Source: Lachnospiraceae bacterium
GTDB taxonomy: Bacteria; Bacillota; Clostridia; Lachnospirales; Lachnospiraceae
Length of the DNA: 10,484 nucleotides
Assembly: GCA_003484785.1 (NCBI GenBank)
Contig: DNAD01000314.1
Span: 1 to 10,484, forward strand
Reading direction: 5' to 3'
Positions 1-6,468 of this stretch are shown one piece after another (within the stretch, counting starts at the first letter, position 1; each line of letters starts with the position of its first letter). The position numbers were made by a program, and so were the translations under genes. The notes under the pieces are model-generated. The model saw only the letters and a list, made by a program, of their open reading frames with translations. It was not told the origin of the DNA and made no database searches.

Positions 1-93
1 CAGCAAGTGCGCGATTCGGCTGTGAGTAGTAACCAAAGGGTTACTGTCATAGCCCAAACAGCTGTGAACAGTGACAGTAAAGGGGAACTTTGA
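1..93 (+). CDS. C-terminal tail of an upstream gene (partial, unidentified)
   Basis: The first forward frame is open from base 1 to a TGA at 91-93, giving 30 residues that end in DSKGEL. The other two forward frames meet stops within the first 30 bases. The TGA overlaps the ATG of the next gene by one base (TGATG), the same junction seen at 6466-6470 in this window, which supports a real upstream gene in the same operon. The visible tail is polar, rich in Ser, Val, Gln and Asn, with no motif I recognise and no membrane segment. The product cannot be named. The alternative is that this is an untranslated leader, since it also holds two inverted repeats. The open frame is short enough to occur by chance. 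Confidence 0.5.
   Translation, partial: QQVRDSAVSSNQRVTVIAQTAVNSDSKGEL
28..80 (+). repeat. Two overlapping inverted repeats just before the RBS
   Basis: AGTAACC (28-34) and GGTTACT (39-45) are perfect complements around a 4-nt loop. TTACTGTCA (41-49) and TGACAGTAA (72-80) are also perfect complements, 9 bp, around a 22-nt loop. The two hairpins share bases 41-45 and so cannot form together in RNA. The right arm of the second ends directly against the GGGGAA ribosome binding site. No T-run follows, so neither is a classical terminator. Seen in sequence; any regulatory role is inference. Confidence 0.45.
79..87 (+). promoter_or_regulatory. Ribosome binding site for the WbsX-like gene
   Basis: AAAGGGGAA lies 5 nt before the ATG at 93. 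An in-frame TTG at 90 would sit only 2 nt from it, so this spacing decides for the ATG start. Confidence 0.7.
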
Positions 94-1178
94 TGAAGGC
101 GATATGCATGTATCTTCCTCAATATCATACCTTTCCGGAGAATGATAAATGGTGGGGAGAGGGCTATACGGAATGGACTGCGGTAAAAAGGGGGCGGCCC
201 CTTTTTAAGGGACACGTTCAGCCCAGGCGCCCGCTTGACGGAAGGTATTACGATCTTGACAAGGACGGTGAGGCGACCCTTCGCTGGCAGGCTTCTCTTG
301 CGGAGAAATACGGGATCTACGGCTTTGCCTTTTACCAGTACTGGTTTAAGGGAGAGCAGCTTATGAAGAGGCCCATGGAGATCCTTCGCGACCATCCCGA
401 CATTCCCTTAAGGTACTGCATCTGCTGGGCCAATGAGAGCTGGACAAGAACCTGGTACGGTCTTTCCGAGGAGGTTCTTATGAAGCAGGACTACGGGGAT
501 GAGAAGGACTGGGAGCTTCATTTTAACTATCTGCTCACCTTTTTTAAGGATGAGAGATACATAAAGACAGACAATAAGCCGTTGTTCATGATCTATCGAA
601 GCTTTGACATAGAAAGGCTTTCCGATATGCTCGCCCTCTTTGACAGACGGGCAAAGGAAGAGGGCTTTGACGGGATCTTTATCGTTTCGGGAAAGACAAG
701 GGATATCCCGGATACAAGGAAGGAGCTTTTTTCGGGCTGGTATTATTTTGAGCCGGGCTATACCTTAAAGCACGATTTCTCTCTTCTTCACAGGGTGGCG
801 TATAATGCCTCCGTTTTGTTAAGAAGCGGCATCAACAGGCTCTTTAAGAAGCAGCTTCTGGAAAGAAGGGTTCCCGCACAATGGATACTTAAGGGGATAG
901 AAGAAAGGGAATATTCCGAGAATGAGTTTCCGGGCCTTATCCCCGACTGGGACAATACCCCGAGAAGAGGATATAAGGGCCTTGTATACACAAAAACCTC
1001 TCCTGCGAGATTTGAACAGGCCTTAAGGAGGCTTAAGCCGAAGGTTGAAAGATACAAAAACGACTTTGTGTTCATAAATGCCTGGAATGAGTGGGGAGAG
1101 GGAGCAATGCTGGAGCCCGACGAATACAGGGGCTATGAGTATCTTGAGGCAGTGGGGAGAGTGTGCGGTTATGCCTGA
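93..1178 (+). CDS. WbsX/GH99-like polysaccharide biosynthesis protein
   Basis: A 361-residue protein of the WbsX family (Pfam Glyco_tranf_WbsX, with a GH99-like barrel fold). Such genes are common in O-antigen and capsule loci and are usually described as putative glycosyltransferases, although the fold resembles endo-mannosidases and the reaction is poorly established. Family hallmarks are all present: YLPQYH near residue 8, PENDKWWGEGYTEW (15-28), WANESWTRTW (112-121), PDWDNTPRRG (284-293) and the C-terminal NAWNEWGEGAMLEPD (329-343). The acidic residues in the last two motifs are the likely active-site candidates. There is no signal peptide or membrane segment, so it should be cytosolic. 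Length is typical of the family. The ATG at 93 is chosen over the TTG at 90 because of RBS spacing. The gene overlaps the tail of the upstream frame by 1 nt and the next gene by 8 nt, implying co-translation. Confidence 0.88.
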   Translation: MKAICMYLPQYHTFPENDKWWGEGYTEWTAVKRGRPLFKGHVQPRRPLDGRYYDLDKDGEATLRWQASLAEKYGIYGFAFYQYWFKGEQLMKRPMEILRDHPDIPLRYCICWANESWTRTWYGLSEEVLMKQDYGDEKDWELHFNYLLTFFKDERYIKTDNKPLFMIYRSFDIERLSDMLALFDRRAKEEGFDGIFIVSGKTRDIPDTRKELFSGWYYFEPGYTLKHDFSLLHRVAYNASVLLRSGINRLFKKQLLERRVPAQWILKGIEEREYSENEFPGLIPDWDNTPRRGYKGLVYTKTSPARFEQALRRLKPKVERYKNDFVFINAWNEWGEGAMLEPDEYRGYEYLEAVGRVCGYA

Positions 1179-2217
1179 GGTAAGCGTTATCGTTATAATC
1201 TATAAGGTTGAAAGGTTTCTGAGACAGTGCCTTGAGAGCCTGTCCTCCCAGACCTTTAAGGATATCGAGGTCATATGCGTTGTTGCGGATACGGATAAGG
1301 CCTGCATTGAGATCTGTGAGGAATTTGCGGGTAAGGACGAGCGCTTTAAGGTTATAAAGGAGGCGCCAAGAGGTACTGCCGGTGCCAGAAATACCGGGCT
1401 TTCCGCCGCGAAAGGAAAGTATATTGCCTTTGTGGACGGGGATGATTATGCCGCCTCTGATATGATAGAGGTGATGCATGAAGGGGCAGTCTCGCAGGAT
1501 GCGGATATTTCCGTCATAGGAAAGTATTACGTATACGAAAACGTGACAGAGGCGGAAAATGTTCCCGCTTCGGGAAACGGAGGGGAGCCAGAGCTTTTGC
1601 TCATTGACCCGACTCAGGCAATGGAGATCGTTCTCTATCAGACCGGGTTTTTCCTGCATATCTGGGATAAGCTCTATAAGAGGGAGCTGTTTAAGGACAT
1701 AAGCTTCGACGAAGGCAAAAAGGTGGAGGACAGGCTGGTAAGCTTCAGGCTTTTATACAGCGCGGAACGGATAGTATACAACAGAAAGCCCGAATACTGC
1801 TTCAGGATGAGCGCCGACAGCGGCTCGAGGGTTGAGGATAACCTTGCAAAATCCTTTGAAGCGGATAAGGTGATGTGCACCGGGATAATGAAAAAGGATC
1901 CGGGACTGCTTAAGGCCTGTGAGTATTTCATGGCCTATGAGGCCATGAGCGTTATCCAGAACAGTATGCTTACCGGCACCTTTTCAAGGGAACATGATAA
2001 GGAATATCTGGATTACGTAAGAAGCCTTTCGCATTCCGTATACAATAATAAAAGGGTCGGAAGAGGGGTTAAGGCAAAGACCTTTCTGTGCCTTCATTTT
2101 CCCTCCGTGCTTAAATGGCTTACCGTAAGAAGAAGGAAGAAGTTCCTTGAGGGACACAGGCTCTTTTCATCGGGAAATGACTGGAACGGGATATTCAGAG
2201 AACAGGGAATAGAATAG
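1171..2217 (+). CDS. Family 2 glycosyltransferase (GT-A fold)
   Basis: A 348-residue cytosolic glycosyltransferase of the GT2 type, presumably adding one sugar to the lipid-linked repeat unit. The open frame reaches back to 1078, but the family's start pattern begins at MPEVSVIVIIYKVERFL, so I take the ATG at 1171, 11 nt after GGGGAG (1154-1159) and overlapping the previous stop by 8 nt. Visible motifs: GT-A N-terminus (residues 4-38), ARNTGL (72-77), the metal-binding DGDD (89-92), WDKLYKRELF (165-174) and the KKVED region (183-187) that usually carries the catalytic acid. The C-terminal third (about 250-348) is family-variable and basic around 300-325. One oddity: the usual DDGS/TD nucleotide-binding stretch after the second strand reads VADTDK (38-43). 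Donor and acceptor cannot be read from sequence. Confidence 0.9.
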   Translation: MPEVSVIVIIYKVERFLRQCLESLSSQTFKDIEVICVVADTDKACIEICEEFAGKDERFKVIKEAPRGTAGARNTGLSAAKGKYIAFVDGDDYAASDMIEVMHEGAVSQDADISVIGKYYVYENVTEAENVPASGNGGEPELLLIDPTQAMEIVLYQTGFFLHIWDKLYKRELFKDISFDEGKKVEDRLVSFRLLYSAERIVYNRKPEYCFRMSADSGSRVEDNLAKSFEADKVMCTGIMKKDPGLLKACEYFMAYEAMSVIQNSMLTGTFSREHDKEYLDYVRSLSHSVYNNKRVGRGVKAKTFLCLHFPSVLKWLTVRRRKKFLEGHRLFSSGNDWNGIFREQGIE

Positions 2218-2220
2218 ATT

Positions 2221-3858
2221 ATGGCGGATAAAGAACAATACAGCGAGGGCTTTCATAACAAAAGAATATTGTTTGTCTGCCGGGAGACCTACTCGATGCC
2301 CCTCTGGTTTTTGGCCGAGGAGTGGAGGAAGGACAATGAGGTAGCGGCTTTTTTTATAATGTCCAGCGAATGCAGCTATAACAAATGCTACTACAACGAA
2401 AACTCCTATTACAAGTTTAAGGAGCTTTCCGGCATCACCCTCTATGACGTAAGGGATATCTGTGATCAGTATACAGAGGGGCTTAAGGGGCCCTCCTCTC
2501 CAGTGGATATTGCATACCTTGAAAACATAGAAAGAGAATACACCCACTTTAAGAACCTTAACATGCAGCTGATGTGCTCCCAGGAGAACACAAGGCACTA
2601 TCACTGGCGCTATTACTGGTCCTTTACCAACTATGACGAGAATATGTACTGGCTGGAGCTCAATTATAAAAAGATCCTTTCGATCTTTGAGGAGTTTCGG
2701 CCGGATATGATCCTGGATTTTGACAACGCCGAGCTTCAGAGGACCATCATCAACGAGGTGGCCTACAGGAAGAACGTGCCCTATATCACGGTGGAGTATT
2801 CGAAGTTTGGGTACTATAAATATCCCACTTTCCAAAATACCATAGGGATAGACGGCTATGTGGAGGAAAAATACAGGGAAAACCTTAAGAAGACACCAAA
2901 AGAGCTTAAGGAAATGTATGATTATGTAGAAGACTACAGAAACCGCAGCACCATAATGAACAAGGAGTTTGCGGGCACTGTCACCAGCCAGTATGAAAGG
3001 GATTCCCTTATCTGGATACTGAGGGTCATGCACGGGAAGTGGAATTACTTCTGGAACATGGACATAACCAACAAAAATCTTAAGCTTAAGAGGACAAATA
3101 AGATACTCTATGCTCCCAGCATCCCATATTTCTTTCATTATCTGAGCGTCTATTTAAAGCGCAGGAAATACATGGGAAAGAACAGGCTTTTCGAAGCTCC
3201 GGTGGAGGGAGAGCCCTATGTGTACATGCCTCTTCATCTGATCCCGGAGTCCACGGTATTCGTAAAGGCTTCCTATTATGTGGATGAGCTTAATCTGATA
3301 GAACAGGTATCAAAATCTCTGCCGGTGGGCTGGAGGCTCTATGTAAAGGAGCATCAGGCCATGCTGGGAGAGAGGGGGACGGAGTTTTACAGGAAGGTGA
3401 AGGAGCTTCACAACGTAAGGCTTGTACAGGTCAACCATTATCACGACCCCAAGCCCTGGATAACGAAGGCGAAGGGGGTGGTTACCATAGTGGGGACCAC
3501 AGCCTTCGAGGAAGCCCTTTTGGGAAGAAAGTCCCTCATATTCGGGGATGTTCCCTTTGAGCTTGTGGACGGGATCACAAAGGTCACCTCCTTCGAACAG
3601 CTCCCGGGGCTTATCGCGGATTTCGGAGAGATCGATAATATCCACTCCTGCGCGGCCTACCTTCAGACCATAAGGGATATAGGCTTTGAGATCGATCTCT
3701 TCTACCTTATGGCGAAGGCTGAAAAGATCCTGGGAGGGAAAGAACAGAGCGAAGAGAAGTTTGAAAAGAATATGGAGGAGCTGAAAAAGTTCTATTATTT
3801 CGGCTACAGAAAATGGAATGAGGTAAAGAGAGAAAATGCAAAAGGAAAGACCACATGA
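2221..3858 (+). CDS. Capsule polysaccharide synthesis (KpsS/LipB-like) GT-B protein
   Basis: A 545-residue protein whose C-terminal half resembles the capsule synthesis family that includes KpsS and LipB. In Gram-negatives those are retaining transferases that use CMP-Kdo. The shared pattern is YMPLHLIPES (335-344), then YVKEHQAMLGER (374-385), NVRLVQ (398-403), a GTTAFEEALLGRK stretch (425-437) and IFGD (440-443). The N-terminal half starts with a Rossmann-like strand (RILFVCRE, 15-22), has an unusually Tyr/Asn-rich region at 50-140, and contains DMILDFDNAE (162-171). The C-terminal 40 residues are highly charged and probably helical. No membrane segment is seen. It starts 3 nt after the previous stop, with AGGGAA 11 nt upstream, a rather long spacing. 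It overlaps the nonulosonate synthase gene by 23 nt, which fits a role in transferring that sugar (inference). It could instead use another activated sugar. Confidence 0.75.
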   Translation: MADKEQYSEGFHNKRILFVCRETYSMPLWFLAEEWRKDNEVAAFFIMSSECSYNKCYYNENSYYKFKELSGITLYDVRDICDQYTEGLKGPSSPVDIAYLENIEREYTHFKNLNMQLMCSQENTRHYHWRYYWSFTNYDENMYWLELNYKKILSIFEEFRPDMILDFDNAELQRTIINEVAYRKNVPYITVEYSKFGYYKYPTFQNTIGIDGYVEEKYRENLKKTPKELKEMYDYVEDYRNRSTIMNKEFAGTVTSQYERDSLIWILRVMHGKWNYFWNMDITNKNLKLKRTNKILYAPSIPYFFHYLSVYLKRRKYMGKNRLFEAPVEGEPYVYMPLHLIPESTVFVKASYYVDELNLIEQVSKSLPVGWRLYVKEHQAMLGERGTEFYRKVKELHNVRLVQVNHYHDPKPWITKAKGVVTIVGTTAFEEALLGRKSLIFGDVPFELVDGITKVTSFEQLPGLIADFGEIDNIHSCAAYLQTIRDIGFEIDLFYLMAKAEKILGGKEQSEEKFEKNMEELKKFYYFGYRKWNEVKRENAKGKTT

Positions 3859-4972
3859 CAAAACGGATCAGGACAGGGACCTCTGGCACGAGCCGGAGAA
3901 AACCGAAAGCACCATCATAAAGCGCTTAAGCGAGGGGAAATTTACCTTTATCGCGGAGATAGGAGTAAATTATTATGACATAGCAACGAAGCTTTCGATA
4001 ACACCGATGGAGGCTGCAAAGCTGATGATCCATGAGGCGAAGGAGGCAGGGATCCATGCGGTCAAGTTCCAGACCTATAAGGCAAAGACTCTTGCCGCCA
4101 AGGCTTCGCCCTCCTATTGGGATACCACTGAAGAGCCCACCACCTCCCAGTATGAGCTGTTTAAGAAGTTTGACAGCTTCGGAGAGAAGGAGTATCGAAA
4201 GCTTAAGGAATACTCGGATGAAGAGGGGATCGAATTCCTCTCCACCGCCTTTGATTTTGAGTCGGCGGATTATCTTAACGAGCTTATGAACATATACAAG
4301 ATATCCTCCTCGGATATCTCCAACCTTCCCTTTATCGAGTATCAGGCAAAGAAGAAAAAGCCCATACTTCTGTCCGTGGGAGCCTCGGAGCTGCCGGAGA
4401 TAGAGGCGGCGGTGGATTCCATCAGAAAATACAATGACGAGCCCATAGTCCTGATGCACTGCATCCTGGAGTACCCGACTCCTTACGAGCATGCAAATCT
4501 TTTAAAGATAACCTCCTTAAGGAACCAGTTTCCGGAGTTCTATGTAGGCTATTCCGACCATACCAGACCGACCCCGGACTGTGACGTTATAAAGACTGCC
4601 TACAACCTTGGAGCCACGCTCATAGAGAAGCACTTTACCCTGGATAAGACTCTCAAAGGAAATGATCACTATCATGCAATGGATCCCCAGGATGCACGGA
4701 ACATTATTTCCGGAATAGAAAAGATGGATATGTTAAGGGGGAAGGGGACATTAACCTGCCTTGAGACGGAGAAGATCTCCAGGTTAAACGCAAGAAGGTC
4801 GGTGGTCTCGGCCGTGGACATAAAGGCCGGTGAGGTCATAACCGAGGAAATGCTTACCTATAAGCGTCCGGGAACGGGTATAACCCCTGACAAAATGCCC
4901 ATGCTTCTGGGCCTTAAGGCCAGGGAGGATATAGCCGAGGACACAGTGCTTTCGATGGATATGTTTGTGTGA
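3836..4972 (+). CDS. NeuB/SpsE-type nonulosonic acid synthase
   Basis: A 378-residue synthase that condenses phosphoenolpyruvate with a 6-carbon N-acyl amino sugar to give a 9-carbon acid of the sialic/pseudaminic/legionaminic group. The NeuB barrel runs from about 36 to 295: FIAEIGVN (38-45), VKFQTYK (76-82), KISSSDISNLPF (155-166), LMHCILEYPTP (206-216), GYSDHT (238-243) and EKHFTLDKTLKGNDH (264-278). His242 and His266 match the two metal-binding histidines of NeuB. A C-terminal SAF (antifreeze-like) domain covers about 315-378, with RRSVV (320-324) and RPGTGI (344-349). The ATG at 3836 is the only sensible start in frame. It lies 23 nt inside the previous gene, with GAGG (3820-3823) 12 nt upstream. 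The 37 residues before the first strand are longer than usual and charged. GNDHYHAMD looks closer to the NeuB/LegI pattern than to PseI, from memory, so substrate specificity is open. Confidence 0.92.
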   Translation: MQKERPHDKTDQDRDLWHEPEKTESTIIKRLSEGKFTFIAEIGVNYYDIATKLSITPMEAAKLMIHEAKEAGIHAVKFQTYKAKTLAAKASPSYWDTTEEPTTSQYELFKKFDSFGEKEYRKLKEYSDEEGIEFLSTAFDFESADYLNELMNIYKISSSDISNLPFIEYQAKKKKPILLSVGASELPEIEAAVDSIRKYNDEPIVLMHCILEYPTPYEHANLLKITSLRNQFPEFYVGYSDHTRPTPDCDVIKTAYNLGATLIEKHFTLDKTLKGNDHYHAMDPQDARNIISGIEKMDMLRGKGTLTCLETEKISRLNARRSVVSAVDIKAGEVITEEMLTYKRPGTGITPDKMPMLLGLKAREDIAEDTVLSMDMFV

Positions 4973-4975
4973 TAT

Positions 4976-4984
4976 AAAGGGGAG
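4976..4984 (+). promoter_or_regulatory. Strong RBS supporting a TTG start
   Basis: AAAGGGGAG lies 5 nt before TTG at 4990. No in-frame ATG is near the expected N-terminus, and the next residues (DSNTKGEKALKSGLWYTAAS) match the usual flippase start. The binding site therefore decides for a TTG initiation codon. Confidence 0.75.
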
Positions 4985-4989
4985 TATAA

Positions 4990-6468
4990 TTGGATTCTAA
5001 TACTAAGGGGGAAAAGGCTCTCAAGTCAGGGCTATGGTATACTGCTGCCAGCATCCTGATAAGAGCGGTGGCGATAATCACGACACCGATCTATACGAGC
5101 ATGCTGAGTACCTCAGACTATGGTACCGCCAATACCTTTAATTCGTGGATCGATCTCATAAACATCATCACCTGTCTCTGTGTCGTTTACAGCATAGGCA
5201 GGGCAAAGCTTGATTTCGGGGACCGTTTTGACGAATACATGTCGGCTCTTCAGGGACTTTCAAGCTCCTTTGCCTTTACAGTGCTGATATTTGCGGTGAT
5301 ATTCCGCGAAAGACTCAGCAGCGCCATGGGCTATGAGGTGCCTCTCATCATTGTACTGTTTTCCTATCTGTGTATATCCCCTTCGGTGGAGTATATGCTG
5401 CAGAAATGCAGATACGAATACAAATACCGGGAAAACATCATTATCTCCGTGCTGATCTGCATCGGGACCGTTGTGCTCTCCATCGCTCTGATGCTTTTGT
5501 TTAACGACAGGAGATATATCGGAAAGATCCTGGGCACCATTCTGCCCGTCTTCCTAATGGGAGTGGTCTTTTATATAAGGATCTTAAGCAAAGGCAAAAG
5601 ATTCTTCGTAAAGGAATACTGGAGCTATGCTTTAAGAATAGGGCTGCCCATGATCCCTCACGCCTTTGCCCTGATGCTGCTTGCACAGGTGGACAGGCTG
5701 ATGATAAAGGATATCCTGGGAAGCGCGGAAAGCGGGCTGTATGCCTTCGGCTACAGCTTTGCCACTCTCCTTGCGATCTTTACAAATGCCATAGGGCAGG
5801 CCTGGCTTCCCTGGTTTAATGATGAGCTGCATGCGGGAAACCGTGACAGCATAAAAAACATACAGAAGAAATTCGTCCTTCTGGGCTGCTTTCTTACCAT
5901 CGGCTTCATAACGGCGGCGCCGGAGGCCCTTATGATACTGTCTCCCAGGTCTAAGGACTACTGGATCGCAAGATATGTGGTGGCCCCGGTGGCCCTTGGA
6001 ACCCTTGCCCAGTATTTCTATACCAACTACGTAAATGTGGAGCTCTATAGGAAAAAGACCCCGGTTATCGCCATCAGCTCCGTAACGGCCGCGGCCATAA
6101 ACTACGGACTGAACGCGCTGTTCATCCCGCGCTTCGGATACCTTGCCGCTGCCTATACCACTCTCGCAAGCTATATCATCCTGATGATCCTTCATTACCT
6201 TGCGGTGAGGTTCTATCTTAAGGAGCGGGTATATGACGACCGGTTCATGTTTGCCGCAATGGGTGTGGTGACTCTTCTGGGACTTTCGTTACTTATGCTC
6301 TACGGCGAGGATATGAAACAGAGGATATTAAGGTATGTCTGTTTCATTGTGCTTACGGGTATTTTTGCATTTATCAGAAGAAATGATATAATGTTGCTGG
6401 TTGGTTACCTGAAACAAAGAATTTTTCGGCCTGAAGGCCGGAACGGATCGCCTGACAGAGGTGCTTGA
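4990..6468 (+). CDS. Wzx-type polysaccharide flippase
   Basis: A 492-residue integral membrane protein of the polysaccharide transporter (MOP superfamily, Wzx-like) type. It would flip undecaprenyl-linked repeat units across the cytoplasmic membrane. About 14 hydrophobic segments can be counted, near residues 15-35, 52-70, 92-106, 117-136, 149-171, 178-198, 213-233, 249-270, 294-312, 328-346, 358-379, 384-407, 418-437 and 448-463. The opening pattern LKSGLWYTAAS followed by TTPIYTSMLSTSDYG (31-45) and the central QVDRLMIKDILG (233-244) with GLYAFGYS (249-256) are typical of this family. The tail after 465 is basic and cytosolic. Translation starts at TTG. The gene begins 17 nt after the synthase stop and its TGA overlaps the next ATG by one base. 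It splits the two nonulosonate genes. Transported substrate unknown. Confidence 0.9.
   Translation: MDSNTKGEKALKSGLWYTAASILIRAVAIITTPIYTSMLSTSDYGTANTFNSWIDLINIITCLCVVYSIGRAKLDFGDRFDEYMSALQGLSSSFAFTVLIFAVIFRERLSSAMGYEVPLIIVLFSYLCISPSVEYMLQKCRYEYKYRENIIISVLICIGTVVLSIALMLLFNDRRYIGKILGTILPVFLMGVVFYIRILSKGKRFFVKEYWSYALRIGLPMIPHAFALMLLAQVDRLMIKDILGSAESGLYAFGYSFATLLAIFTNAIGQAWLPWFNDELHAGNRDSIKNIQKKFVLLGCFLTIGFITAAPEALMILSPRSKDYWIARYVVAPVALGTLAQYFYTNYVNVELYRKKTPVIAISSVTAAAINYGLNALFIPRFGYLAAAYTTLASYIILMILHYLAVRFYLKERVYDDRFMFAAMGVVTLLGLSLLMLYGEDMKQRILRYVCFIVLTGIFAFIRRNDIMLLVGYLKQRIFRPEGRNGSPDRGA
6424..6443 (+). repeat. Hairpin near the end of the flippase gene
   Basis: TTTCGGCC (6424-6431) pairs with GGCCGGAA (6436-6443), 8 bp with one G·U, around a TGAA tetraloop. 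It lies in the last codons of the flippase gene, 13 nt before the AGAGGTG ribosome binding site (6457-6463) of the fused enzyme. There is no T-run after it, so it is not a rho-independent terminator. It could affect coupling or mRNA stability, or be chance. Confidence 0.4.

Noticed and set aside
1078..1170. Longer N-terminus for the GT2 gene from ATG 1078
   Set aside because: These 31 residues are a shifted reading of the conserved C-terminus of the WbsX-like protein, and the GT2 fold begins exactly at MPEVSV.
2167..3138. Antisense open frame of 323 codons opposite the KpsS-like gene
   Set aside because: Its protein has no recognisable domain and low-complexity Val/Leu/His/Pro runs. The sense strand encodes a clear protein with good codon use and RBS. 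It is open only because the sense gene seldom uses codons that read as stops in reverse.
4032..4289. Forward frame of 85 codons rich in Arg, Ser and Pro inside the synthase gene
   Set aside because: It is a shifted reading of the conserved NeuB barrel, has no RBS, and its composition is typical of a frame-shadow.
6424..6443. Possible rho-independent terminator at the flippase end
   Set aside because: The T-run precedes rather than follows the stem on the + strand, and the next gene overlaps the stop codon.
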